DNA from: Kribbella turkmenica
Lineage (GTDB): Bacteria; Actinomycetota; Actinomycetes; Propionibacteriales; Kribbellaceae
Assembly: GCF_004348725.1 (NCBI RefSeq)
Contig: NZ_SMKR01000061.1
Location: 1-37,734, forward strand
Reading direction: 5' to 3'
Length of the DNA: 37,734 nucleotides
The notes under the pieces are model-generated. The model saw only the letters and a list, made by a program, of their open reading frames with translations, had not been told where the DNA came from and searched no databases. This document shows positions 7,822 through 15,531 of the stretch, one piece after another. The stretch's first letter is position 1; the number at the start of each line of letters is the position of its first letter. A program made the position numbers and the translations under genes.

Positions 7822-8112
7822 TCAGTGCTGGTCCGGCCGGATGACCTTGGTGCGGAGGATCGACTCGTTCAGCGTGAGCTGACGGTCGAGCTCCTTCACC
7901 ACCGCCGGCTCGGCGGTCAGGTCGATGACGGCGTAGATGCCTTCGGCCTTCTTCTTCACGTCATAGGCGAGCTTGCGACGACCCCAGATGTCGAGCTTCT
8001 CGACCGTGCCACCTTCCTTGCGGACGATGTTCAGGTACTGGTCGATGGACGGCTCCACGGTGCGCTCATCGAGCTCAGGGTCGAGGATCACCATGACTTC
8101 GTAACGACGCAT
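7822..8112 (-). CDS. rpsF: 30S ribosomal protein S6
   Basis: 96 aa. The open frame runs 58 codons further upstream, but the family N-terminus [16 protein letters not shown] starts at ATG 8112, behind an AAGGAGGTGG ribosome-binding site, so the longer reading is rejected. The S6 ferredoxin-like fold is covered by [32 protein letters not shown] and [15 protein letters not shown]. First gene of the operon; its partner S18 is encoded two genes downstream. Confidence 0.97.
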   Translation of the reverse strand: MRRYEVMVILDPELDERTVEPSIDQYLNIVRKEGGTVEKLDIWGRRKLAYDVKKKAEGIYAVIDLTAEPAVVKELDRQLTLNESILRTKVIRPDQH

Positions 8113-8253
8113 GCGCGAACTCCACCTCCTTCGGACTTGGCGGCCACGGTCTCTCCGTGGCAGGAGGGCGATGCGATGGGCTTCACGCCGGCACTTGCCG
8201 CCGACGCCAAGCAACGAGCCCGGTCGATGGACCGGGCCACACCCAAGAGAATA
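8113..8253 (-). promoter_or_regulatory. rpsF operon promoter and structured leader
   Basis: On the minus strand a good -10 (TATTCT, 8253-8248, preceded by TGG as in extended -10 sites) gives a leader of about 130 nt. I see no strong -35. The leader contains two perfect hairpins, CCCGGTC/GACCGGG (8219-8236, 4-nt loop) and CCACGG/CCGTGG (8144-8160, 5-nt loop), before the ribosome-binding site. S6:S18 leader motifs that let the two proteins repress their own operon are known in several phyla; whether this leader is one is inference. Confidence 0.45.
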
Positions 8254-8335
8254 CCAGCGTCCGGACGCCCTCTTGACCATATCCACAGGGCAGTTTGCGG
8301 AGGTTTCTCACGAACAGTCCGCCAGTCGTCACTCT

Positions 8336-8360
8336 CCGGACCGATCACGGGCCGGTCCGG
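8336..8360 (-). terminator. Hairpin after the MFS gene
   Basis: CCGGACCG / CGGTCCGG (8-bp perfect stem, 9-nt loop) directly abuts the MFS stop codon at 8361-8363. There is no T-tract, which is common for actinobacterial terminators. It separates the MFS gene from the rpsF promoter. Confidence 0.6.
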
Positions 8361-9506
8361 CTAGAGCCGTACGCGCCGGTTGCCCGCCGGTGGCCGCACC
8401 ATCAGGACCAGCAACGGAAGGGCCAGCAACGACGCCAGCCCCGCGAGCAGCGGGAATCCGCCGATGGTGAAGAGCCAGGGCGACGTACCCGAGGCCAGTG
8501 CCGCAACGGCCCAGATGGCCGACTCGACCCTGCTCTCCTGCTCCGCCGACACCAGACGCGCACTGCCGCCGAGGTAGCAAAGGTTCCACGCGTAGCCGAG
8601 CAGGAACAGAGCGGGTGTGAACACCAGACCGGTCTGGGTCGCCAGTACGGCGGAGCCCAGCAGCAGAACGAGTCCGGACAGCATCACCGGCCGCGCCCCT
8701 GCGCGGTCAATCCACCATCCCGTGAGCGGAGCCAGTGCGAACATGCCGAGCGTGTGCGCCGCCAGCATCACTCCCAGCACAGCGAGGCCCTCGCCGTGCT
8801 GATGGGTGTGGAGGGGGACGGAGCTCATCAGCGCGACCATGGCCAGGTGCCCGACGATCATCACGCCGGCCGCGAGGGCGAGCGGCGTACGAGGGGCTTC
8901 GTCGGTGCGTAGCCGCTGTCGCGTCAGAGGCTCGTCGCTGGAACGTGCGGTCCGGATGTAGACGGACGACAGCAGTGCCGCGAACACAGTGATCAGTGCG
9001 ACCAGGAACGGCCCGGACTCCCCCGGCAGGCCGAGTGACGCGGCGAAGGACTGTGACGGTGCCATGAGGAACGGTCCGGCGACTGCACCCGCCGTACTCG
9101 CCCAGACGACTGTGCTCATGGCCGAAGCGCGTCGAGCGGCCGGTACGGCGTCAGCCGCGGCGTACCGGGACAGCAGGCCGGCCGCGTTGCCGACTCCCAT
9201 CAGGAGCATGCCGGCGAGCAGCAGAGCGAGGTGCGCGCCCACTGCGGTCAGCACTGTCATCGCTCCGCCGGCGACACCGACGCCGTACCCGGACCGGAGG
9301 GCTTGAGCGCGGCCCTGGCGGGCGGTCCACCTGCCGACGGCCAGTGCGCCGGCCGCCGTCCCCAGTACGCCGGCCGTGTTGGGCAGACCCGCCAGACTTG
9401 GGCTCAGCCTGTCCGCGACCAGGATGGTGCTCATCGCGCTGGCAGCGACCATGGCGGCGTTCATCAGAGCCGCGGCCACAACGACGGGGATCAACACGTC
9501 TACCAC
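8361..9506 (-). CDS. Major facilitator superfamily transporter
   Basis: 381 aa from GTG 9506 (VVDVLIPVVVAAALMNAAM...), which puts helix 1 at the N-terminus. A TTG at 9545 adds 13 residues but would place coding sequence over the likely operator at 9542-9560. About 11-12 hydrophobic helices are visible. The helix 2-3 loop reads GRWTARQGRAQALRSG, a loose match to the MFS G-x-(L/A)-x-D/R motif, and a second-half copy reads GWWIDRAGARPVML. Substrate unknown. The divergent Lrp/AsnC gene 85 nt away suggests an amino-acid or metabolite exporter under local control. Confidence 0.8.
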   Translation of the reverse strand: MVDVLIPVVVAAALMNAAMVAASAMSTILVADRLSPSLAGLPNTAGVLGTAAGALAVGRWTARQGRAQALRSGYGVGVAGGAMTVLTAVGAHLALLLAGMLLMGVGNAAGLLSRYAAADAVPAARRASAMSTVVWASTAGAVAGPFLMAPSQSFAASLGLPGESGPFLVALITVFAALLSSVYIRTARSSDEPLTRQRLRTDEAPRTPLALAAGVMIVGHLAMVALMSSVPLHTHQHGEGLAVLGVMLAAHTLGMFALAPLTGWWIDRAGARPVMLSGLVLLLGSAVLATQTGLVFTPALFLLGYAWNLCYLGGSARLVSAEQESRVESAIWAVAALASGTSPWLFTIGGFPLLAGLASLLALPLLVLMVRPPAGNRRVRL

Positions 9507-9541
9507 GCTAGAAAGGCGGCCGCCGAGGCTGAAGGGCTGAT

Positions 9542-9560
9542 ACAAGGCGTTCGGGCTTGT
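9542..9560. promoter_or_regulatory. Candidate Lrp-type operator between MFS and Lrp genes
   Basis: ACAAG-9 nt-CTTGT is a 19-bp dyad centred at 9551, in the divergent region between the transporter and its presumed regulator. A GGCGGCCGCC palindrome lies nearby (about 9514-9523). Feast/famine regulators bind degenerate dyads of about this size. Inferred from position and symmetry only. Confidence 0.35.
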
Positions 9561-9591
9561 GCGGTAGCGATTCCGAAGGTGTTCTGGGGCA

Positions 9592-10146
9592 ATGACCTTT
9601 CAGGAGCGAGACCTCGACGCCACCGACTGGCAGATCCTCGCCGAGCTGCAGGCCGACGGGCGGCTGTCCTTCAACCAGCTCGGCAAGCGGGTCAACCTGT
9701 CACCGCCGGCGGTGGCGGACCGGGTACGCCGGCTCGAGGACGCCGGCGTGATCGTCGGCTACCGGGCGCAGGTGGACCCGGCCCGGGCCGGCCAGCCACT
9801 GTCCGCCTTCGTGCAAATGCGCTGCACGACCGGGCGGTGCCTGCTCAAGACCACGCGGGCCGAGGACTTCCCCGAGGTGCTCGAGATCCACAAGCTCAGC
9901 GGCAACTCCTGCTCGATGCTCCGGGTCCGGGTCACCTCCATGCGGCACCTCGAAGGCCTGTTCGAGCGGCTCGGTGAGCACGGCGAGATGAACACTCACG
10001 TAGTCCTGTCGACCGAGTTCGAGGGCCGGCCCGTCCAGCGGCCGACGCACGAATCCCGCCCGGTGACGCGGTCCGCCGGATGGGATTCTCGAGATCGGGG
10101 CGGTGGGGCGGGGAAGGAATTCAATCCTGTCGGTGAGCCGTCTTAG
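9592..10146 (+). CDS. Lrp/AsnC family transcriptional regulator
   Basis: 184 aa. The N-terminal winged helix (LDATDWQILAELQADGRLSFNQLGKRVNLSPPAVADRVRRLEDAGVI, residues 7-54) is the canonical AsnC-type HTH. It is followed by the RAM ligand-binding domain (FVQMRCTTGRCLLKTTRAEDFPEVLEIHKLSGNSCSMLRVRVTSMRHLEGLFERLGEHGEMNTHVVLST). About 30 extra, probably disordered residues extend past the usual ~150-residue length. It is divergent from the MFS transporter, the common arrangement for an amino-acid-responsive regulator of an exporter. Confidence 0.92.
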   Translation: MTFQERDLDATDWQILAELQADGRLSFNQLGKRVNLSPPAVADRVRRLEDAGVIVGYRAQVDPARAGQPLSAFVQMRCTTGRCLLKTTRAEDFPEVLEIHKLSGNSCSMLRVRVTSMRHLEGLFERLGEHGEMNTHVVLSTEFEGRPVQRPTHESRPVTRSAGWDSRDRGGGAGKEFNPVGEPS

Positions 10147-10155
10147 GGTGGGTCC

Positions 10156-10959
10156 ATGAGCTTGAAGCTGGGTGCGCATGTGGATCAGCAGGACCCGCTG
10201 GCCGAGGCGGCCGACCGAGGAGCGGACCTGGTCCAGTTCTTCCTGGGCAACCCGCAGGACTACAAGGCGCCGAAGCTCGCGTACGCCGACGGCGAGGAAG
10301 CCCTCAAGGAACGGGCGGCCGCGGCCGGCGTCGACCTGTACGTACACGCGCCGTACCGGCTGAACGTGGCGAACACGAACAACCGGATCCGGATCCCGAG
10401 CCGCAAGCTGCTGCAGCAGACGCTGGACAAGGCCGCCGAGATCGCGGTCAAGGGCGTGATCGTGCACGGCGGGCACGTCGGCGAGGAGGACGACCCGGAG
10501 GCCGGGTTCGACAACTGGCGCAAGTGCATCGAGCGGGCCGAGCTGCCGGTGCCGCTGCTGATCGAGAACACTGCCGGCGGCGAGAACGCGATGGCCCGCC
10601 AGCTGGACCGGATCGCCCGGCTGTGGGACGCCGTCCAGGCGTCCGGGAACGACCGCCTGGAGAACGTCGGTTTCTGCCTGGACACCTGCCACTTCCACGC
10701 GGCCGGCGAGGAACTGCCGACGATCGTGGAGAAGGTCCTGGCGATCACCGGCCGGATCGACCTGGTGCACGCCAACGGTTCACGTGACGAGTTCGGCTCC
10801 GGCGCCGACCGGCACAGCAACTTCGAGGAAGGCCACATCGACCCGGCGGACATCGTCGCGGTGGTGCAGGCCGCGGGCGCGCCGGTGGTGGTCGAGACGC
10901 CGAACGCCGACCATGGTCAGAAGGCCGACATCGACTACCTCAGGGCTCATCTGAAGTAG
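10156..10959 (+). CDS. nfo: Deoxyribonuclease IV / apurinic endonuclease (Nfo family)
   Basis: 267 aa TIM-barrel enzyme cutting 5' of abasic sites in base excision repair. Metal-ligand motifs of endonuclease IV appear in order: YVHAPYRLN, GVIVHGGHVG, LLIENTAGG, GFCLDTCHFHAAG, DLVHANGSRDEFGSGADRHSNFEEGHI and VVVETP. The length matches actinobacterial Nfo (about 250-280). ATG 10156 follows the Lrp stop by 9 nt, so the two may share a transcript. Its 3' end overlaps the convergent membrane-protein gene by 20 nt. Confidence 0.92.
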   Translation: MSLKLGAHVDQQDPLAEAADRGADLVQFFLGNPQDYKAPKLAYADGEEALKERAAAAGVDLYVHAPYRLNVANTNNRIRIPSRKLLQQTLDKAAEIAVKGVIVHGGHVGEEDDPEAGFDNWRKCIERAELPVPLLIENTAGGENAMARQLDRIARLWDAVQASGNDRLENVGFCLDTCHFHAAGEELPTIVEKVLAITGRIDLVHANGSRDEFGSGADRHSNFEEGHIDPADIVAVVQAAGAPVVVETPNADHGQKADIDYLRAHLK

Positions 10960-11371
10960 TCGCGTCCAGCCCGTGCACCCAGTAGGTGATCCCCCACGGC
11001 AGCAGCAGCGCGAGGGCGGTCGTGTTCCGGGTGGGGATCAGGACCCCGGCGGTGACGGCGACCAGCAGCAGCACGGTCGCCACCTGGAACACGTCGAGCT
11101 TGCCGATCAGTCGCGTCCGCAGGGTGGCCCGGCCCAGCGCGCAGGCGCCGTACAGGGCAACCAGGCCGAGGATGGCGAGGACCGCGACGGTCACGCCGAG
11201 CCAGGCGCCGGCGCCGTACTCGTCGGCCCCCTGGACGATCTCGCCGAGCTGGAAGATGCCGACCAGCACGGTCAGCGCGGCGCAGCCACCGAGCAGGCGC
11301 GCGGTGGTACGGCGTGCGCGCTCCGCGTCCGGCGTCGGGTCGGGCGATGGGTCCGGTGATGGGGCCGCCAT
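10940..11371 (-). CDS. Small four-helix membrane protein, unknown
   Basis: 143 aa from ATG 11371; the open frame continues upstream but into the divergent Nudix gene. A Pro/Asp-rich N-terminus (MAAPSPDPSPDPTPDAE) and an RRTTAR segment precede four hydrophobic helices (LLGGCAALTVLVGIFQLGEIV, WLGVTVAVLAILGLVALYGACAL, VFQVATVLLLVAVTAGVLI and TALALLLPWGITYWVHGL). No family recognised. It starts 37 bp from the divergent Nudix gene and overlaps the 3' end of nfo. Confidence 0.65.
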   Translation of the reverse strand: MAAPSPDPSPDPTPDAERARRTTARLLGGCAALTVLVGIFQLGEIVQGADEYGAGAWLGVTVAVLAILGLVALYGACALGRATLRTRLIGKLDVFQVATVLLLVAVTAGVLIPTRNTTALALLLPWGITYWVHGLDATTSDEP

Positions 11372-11407
11372 GGGGGGACCGTAGCGCAGCACGGGACAAT
11401 GCTCGGC

Positions 11408-11941
11408 ATGCAGACCTGGGCCGAGCGGTTTCCCGAGCTTTTCGCGGCGGACTACTGGGCCTGGGGTGATCTCGACGTCCGGTTCCAGACCGAGGAGCCG
11501 CCGGACGAGCTGATCAGCAACGTGCACGTCCTCGGCCGGACCGAGGGCGGTATCGTTGTCTGCGGCAACGACCTTGGCTGGCGGTTCCTGCCCGGAGGCA
11601 CCCGCGAGCCGGACGAGACGATCGAGCAGACGGTGGAGCGAGAGCTGCTCGAGGAGGCCGGCGCGCGGTTGACCGGGCCGATGACCTGGCTCGGTGCGCA
11701 TCGCGCCGAGCACCGCCGCCCCGAGCCGTACCGGCCGCACCTGCCGCACCCGGTCTCGTACTGGGCGAACGTGGTCGCGGACGTCGTCGTCGCGCAGGAG
11801 CCGACCAACCCGGACGACGGCGAGCAGGTGGTCGAGGTGCTGGTGCTGCCGGTCGACAAGGCGATCGCCTACCTGGACGCGCAGCCCGACGGGATCATGG
11901 GCAACGTGGTCAGGCTGGCTCAGGCAATGGGGCTGGTCTAG
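11408..11941 (+). CDS. Nudix hydrolase
   Basis: 177 aa from ATG 11408, which has ACGGGA at a usable distance; ATG 11399 adds three residues. A complete Nudix box GGTREPDETIEQTVERELLEEAG fits GX5EX7REUXEEXG, so the metal-binding Glu residues are intact. The upstream WGDLDVRFQTEEPPDELISNVHVL region is not family-specific. Nudix enzymes cleave nucleoside diphosphates linked to another group; the substrate cannot be told from sequence. The 3' end overlaps the convergent MFS gene by 32 bp. Confidence 0.9.
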   Translation: MQTWAERFPELFAADYWAWGDLDVRFQTEEPPDELISNVHVLGRTEGGIVVCGNDLGWRFLPGGTREPDETIEQTVERELLEEAGARLTGPMTWLGAHRAEHRRPEPYRPHLPHPVSYWANVVADVVVAQEPTNPDDGEQVVEVLVLPVDKAIAYLDAQPDGIMGNVVRLAQAMGLV

Positions 11942-13117
11942 CCGCCTTCCACGGGAGCACGAAGGCACTGGTCAGGCAGCACACTCCGGCAACCCACAGC
12001 GCACCGCGGAGCCCGATCAGCGCGGCCAGCACTCCGCCCGACGCCATGAACGCCGGCTGCACGCACCGCGAGGTGATCGCCCACGAGCCCACCACCCGCG
12101 CCATGAACCCGTCCTCGGTCGCGTCCATCCGGTAGGTCGCGAACGACGGGTTGAACGCCCCGGCGGCCACCAGCAGCCCGGTCTCGGCCGCGGTGATCAC
12201 GACGAATCCACCCCAGCCGTTCGGCGCCAGCGGCATCAGCAGCAACCACGGCGCCCGGAGGACGCCGAAGACGAACAGCATCGTGTGCAGTCCGTATCGC
12301 CGGGTGAGCCGGGGCACGAGCCGGGCGCCCAGGACGCCGCCCAGGCAGGACACACCGAGCGAGACCCCGTAGTTCCACGGTGGCAGCCCGAGGTCACGCA
12401 GCATGAGGACCGTCAGCAACGGCGAGGTCATCATGACCGGACCGCCGAACAGTTGCGAGTTCCAGAACAGTGCGCGAAGTCCGCGATGCCCGAAGATGTA
12501 CCGCCATCCGGCCGTGAGGTCCGCCTTGGCGTCCCGCCGTACCGGGTCGGGCTCGGGCTGCTGGATCCGCCGGATGCCGAGCGCCGACCCCAGGAACGAG
12601 ATCGCGTCCACCGCCAGCGTGGTCGTCGCGCCGACCAGGCTGACCAGCGCTCCCCGATCGCCGGCCCCACGCTCAGCGAGAGCCAGTTGGTCTGCTCGAA
12701 CCGGCTGTTCGCCTCGGCCCGTCCCTCGGCCGGGATCAGCGCCTTGAGGTGCGCACCGCTCGCGGACTGGAACGCGATCGTCGCGGCCGCCTGGACGACA
12801 CCGACCACGCACAGGTGCGCATAGGTGAGTACGCCGAACCCCGCCGCGACCGGGACACTCACCAGGGCCGCGAACCGCCCGAGATCGGCCGTGATCATCA
12901 CCGGCCGTTTCCGCCGTTGCTCGATGAAGTTCCCCATCGGCAACGCGATCGCCGCGCCGGCGATCGCGGACAGCGCGGCCAGCAGGGAGACCTGGAAGGT
13001 GGTGGAGTCCAGCGCGAGTACGGCGATCAGCGGCAAGGCGCCCTGGCCGACCGCCGATCCGACGGCGCTGACGGTGAACGCGACCCACAGCCGCCGGAAG
13101 TCTCGACCCAAGGACAC
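11910..13117 (-). pseudogene. MFS transporter interrupted by a single-base frameshift
   Basis: The N-terminal part (MSLGRDFRRLWVAFTVSAVGSAVGQGALPLIAVLAL... to SVGPAIG) starts at 13117 in one frame. The C-terminal part (GALVSLVGATTTLAVDAISFLGSALGIRRI... to PLPEPA) continues in another frame to 11910. The switch falls in a C run at 12652-12655 (GGGG on the coding strand). One extra base there joins the halves as GPAIGGALVSLVGA and gives a 402-aa protein, normal for this drug-export-like MFS group. As read, translation gives only a 228-aa product with about 74 residues out of frame. It lies 33 nt after the SDR gene, so it is probably the third gene of a TetR-SDR-MFS operon. Confidence 0.85.
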
Positions 13118-13150
13118 GGCCGCGATCGTAGGTGCCCGCGCCGACAGAAC

Positions 13151-13867
13151 TCAGCGCAGATTCAGCCCGCCGTCGAGCAGGATCACCTCGCCGGTGAGGT
13201 AGGAGTTGTGGACAACCGCCGAGATGAGGTCGGCGACGTCGGCCGGCTGGGCCGCGCGCCCCATCGGACTCGAGCTCTTCCACAGTTCTTGGGCCGCTGT
13301 CCAAGGAGCCGTGAGCGGAGTGTCGACCAGACCAGGCGCGACCGCGTTGACGCGGACCGACGGTCCGAGCGCGGCGGCCAGCAGTTTGGTCACGTGATTC
13401 AGCGCGGCCTTCGAGGCGGCGTACGCGACCGAGCTTCCCTTCGGGCGGACGCCGGCATGGCTGGTGACGTTCACGATGGAACCGCCGGACGCGCGGAGGG
13501 CGGGCAGGGCCGCCGTACACAACAGCCAAGGTGCGATCAGGTTCACGTCGAGCAGCCGTCGCCAGTCGTCGGCGGTCAGCCCGTCCAGGTCCGCGTGCGG
13601 CACCGGCCAACTGATCCCCGCGTTGTTCACCAGTACGTCGAGTCTCCCGTGCTCCGCGAGCACACTCGGGACCAGCGCCGAGGCCGCGGCGTCGTCGGCC
13701 AGGTCGGCCTGGTGATAGCTCCCGCCGAGCTCGGACGCCAGCGCGACGCCGGCGTCCCGGCTCGACCGCGAATGCACCGCGACCGTCATCCCGTCCGCGG
13801 CCAGCCGCCGCGCGGTCGCCGCCCCGATCCCTGACGCCGACCCGGTCACCAACGCGACCTTCCGCAC
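13151..13867 (-). CDS. Short-chain dehydrogenase/reductase (classical)
   Basis: 238 aa, GTG start one base after the TetR stop. The cofactor motif TGSASGIG (residues 8-15), NNAG (about 86-89), catalytic Ser in NVTSHAG, and YAASK (catalytic Tyr-x3-Lys) are all intact. The PG motif (VAPGLVDTP) and the C-terminal LLDGGLN are typical of FabG-like SDRs. R/S residues after beta-strand 2 (VHSRSSRD) favour NADPH. Substrate unknown; co-transcription with a TetR repressor and an MFS gene suggests modification and export of a small molecule. Confidence 0.9.
   Translation of the reverse strand: MRKVALVTGSASGIGAATARRLAADGMTVAVHSRSSRDAGVALASELGGSYHQADLADDAAASALVPSVLAEHGRLDVLVNNAGISWPVPHADLDGLTADDWRRLLDVNLIAPWLLCTAALPALRASGGSIVNVTSHAGVRPKGSSVAYAASKAALNHVTKLLAAALGPSVRVNAVAPGLVDTPLTAPWTAAQELWKSSSPMGRAAQPADVADLISAVVHNSYLTGEVILLDGGLNLR
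13207..13215 (-). other. DnaA-box-like 9-mer
   Basis: TGTGGACAA, the reverse complement of the actinobacterial DnaA box TTGTCCACA, inside the SDR coding region. One of three exact copies in the window. Confidence 0.35.
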
Positions 13868-13868
13868 G

Positions 13869-14435
13869 TCACGTCCCCCGGTAGCGCAGGCCGTCCATCA
13901 ACAGGTTGAGGGCCCGGTCCGCCTGGTCGCGGTTCTTCCCGGCGGCGAGGGCGACCCCGCTGATGCTGACGAGGACGTCGTCCGCCGACACGTCCGAGCG
14001 GAGGTCACCGGCCGCGGCGCCGGCGTCCAGCAACGGCTTGATCGCGCCGACCAGCAGCTCGAAGCTCTGTGCGTACGGGTTGGCCCCCGACGCGATCACC
14101 GCACGCAGGGCGTCGGCCATGCCGAGCTTGCGCGTCATGTAATCCATGTAGCGGTCCATCCAGGTACGGAGGGCGTCGGCGGGCGGCATCGAGTCCAGCA
14201 ACTCGGGTGCGGCGTCGCAGATGGCCGCCAGCTCGCTGCGGTACGCCGCCTCGATCAGCAGCTCACGGGTCGGGAAATGCCGGTAGAGGGTGCCGATGCC
14301 GACTCCGGCGTCCTTCGCGATCCCCTCCAGCGTGGCTTCGAGGCCGCACGTCGAGAACGCTCGTGCGGCCGAGGCCAGAATCTGGTCCCGGTTCCGCTGC
14401 GCGTCGGCCGGCAGGGGGCGCTCGCCAGTGCCCAT
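13869..14435 (-). CDS. TetR family transcriptional regulator
   Basis: 188 aa. The N-terminal HTH (RDQILASAARAFSTCGLEATLEGIAKDAGVGIGTLYRHFPTRELLIEAAY, about residues 17-66) is typical. The C-terminal ligand domain is helical. The ribosome-binding site is strong (GGAGGGAGGGGAG). Two near-identical palindromes lie just upstream between this gene and the divergent SDR, so it probably represses both transcription units. First gene of the TetR-SDR-MFS operon. Confidence 0.93.
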   Translation of the reverse strand: MGTGERPLPADAQRNRDQILASAARAFSTCGLEATLEGIAKDAGVGIGTLYRHFPTRELLIEAAYRSELAAICDAAPELLDSMPPADALRTWMDRYMDYMTRKLGMADALRAVIASGANPYAQSFELLVGAIKPLLDAGAAAGDLRSDVSADDVLVSISGVALAAGKNRDQADRALNLLMDGLRYRGT

Positions 14436-14474
14436 CTCCCCTCCCTCCTGACCCCAGAACCTATCGGACTTGAT

Positions 14475-14494
14475 AACCGGAGGATCCTCCAGTT
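14475..14494. promoter_or_regulatory. TetR operator 1
   Basis: AACCGGAGGATCCTCCAGTT is a 20-bp near-perfect palindrome with the perfect core GGAGGATCCTCC. It shares ACCGGAGGA-CCTCC with operator 2, whose centre is 29 bp away. It lies 40 bp upstream of the TetR start. Confidence 0.8.
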
Positions 14495-14504
14495 AACTGA
14501 ACCT

Positions 14505-14522
14505 ACCGGAGGACCCTCCGGT
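14505..14522. promoter_or_regulatory. TetR operator 2
   Basis: ACCGGAGGACCCTCCGGT is an 18-bp palindrome with only the central pair asymmetric. It is closer to the plus-strand SDR gene (starts 14555). A second copy of the same site supports cooperative or bidirectional repression. Confidence 0.8.
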
Positions 14523-14554
14523 TAAGCCTAGCTCGCAGAACAGGACCAACCCTG

Positions 14555-15472
14555 ATGAGCAGAATCACCACCCCCTTCGGCCACGACTCCACCGCCGCGC
14601 AGGTGATCGCCGGCGTCGACCTCGCCGGCCGGCGCGCGGTCGTCACCGGCGGCGCGTCCGGGATCGGTGTCGAGACCGCCCGCGCGCTCGCCTCGGCCGG
14701 CGCGGAGGTCACTCTGGCGGTCCGCAACACCGCCGCCGGTGAGCGCACCGCGGCCGGGATCATCGAGACCACCGGCAACAACCACGTCTTCGTCGCACCG
14801 CTCGAGCTCGCCGACCGCACGTCGGTCCGGGCGTTCGCGGAGCGCTGGGACGGACCGCTCCACATCCTGGTGAACAACGCCGGCGTGATGGCGGAGCCGC
14901 TGAACCGCACCATCGAGGGCTGGGAGCACCAGTTCGCCACCAACCACCTCGGCCACTTCGGTCTCGCGACCGGCCTGCACGATGCCCTCGCGCAGGCCGG
15001 CGGCGCCCGGATCGTGTCGGTCAGCTCGAGTGCGCACCTGCGCTCGGACGTCCACCTCGACGACCTCCACTTCGAGCGACGCGAGTACGAACCGTGGCTG
15101 GCGTACGGGCAGTCGAAGACGGCCAACGTGCTGTTCGCCGTCGAGGCGGCCAAGCGCTGGGCGAGTGACGGGATCGTCGCCAACGCCCTGATGCCCGGCG
15201 GGATCCGGACCGCGCTGCAGCGCTACGTCTCGCCCGAGCAGCTGAAGGCCTGGGAGGAGTTCCCGTGGAAGACCACCGCGCAGGGTGCGTCCACCTCGGT
15301 CCTGCTGGCCGCGTCGCCGCTCGTCGACGGCATCACCGGCCGGTACTTCGAGGACAACAACGAGGCCCTGCCCGCCGGTGACAGCGAGTACAGCGGGGTC
15401 GCGGAGTACGCGCTCGATCCGGAGTCGGCCACTCGGTTGTGGGAGGTCTCGGAGGAACTGCTCTCCCGGTAG
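14555..15472 (+). CDS. Short-chain dehydrogenase, retinol-dehydrogenase-like
   Basis: 305 aa. TGGASGIG (about 32-39), NNAGVMAEP, catalytic SVSSSAH and YGQSK motifs are present. NHLGHF and the HPG-like MPGGIRT match the RDH/WW-oxidoreductase-like SDR group, longer than FabG types. RNTAAGE after strand 2 suggests NADP(H). It is divergent from the TetR-SDR-MFS operon with two shared operators between, so it is probably in the same regulon. AGGACC is the only weak ribosome-binding site. Substrate unknown. Confidence 0.9.
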   Translation: MSRITTPFGHDSTAAQVIAGVDLAGRRAVVTGGASGIGVETARALASAGAEVTLAVRNTAAGERTAAGIIETTGNNHVFVAPLELADRTSVRAFAERWDGPLHILVNNAGVMAEPLNRTIEGWEHQFATNHLGHFGLATGLHDALAQAGGARIVSVSSSAHLRSDVHLDDLHFERREYEPWLAYGQSKTANVLFAVEAAKRWASDGIVANALMPGGIRTALQRYVSPEQLKAWEEFPWKTTAQGASTSVLLAASPLVDGITGRYFEDNNEALPAGDSEYSGVAEYALDPESATRLWEVSEELLSR

Positions 15473-15517
15473 TCCACAGGGAAACCGGCTCGGCTACGGT
15501 TCAAAGCTCCGGGCCGG

Positions 15518-15523
15518 TAACCT
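15518..15523 (+). promoter_or_regulatory. -10 element for a leaderless femX-like transcript
   Basis: TAACCT fits the actinobacterial TANNNT -10 and ends 8 nt before the GTG start at 15532. No ribosome-binding site is visible in GACCGACC, so the mRNA probably begins at or next to the start codon. No clear -35 is visible. Confidence 0.45.
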
Positions 15524-15531
15524 GACCGACC

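Noticed and set aside
7822..8286. Longer version of rpsF (154 aa)
   Set aside because: S6 starts at MRRYEVMV behind a strong ribosome-binding site. The upstream codons overlap the structured leader.
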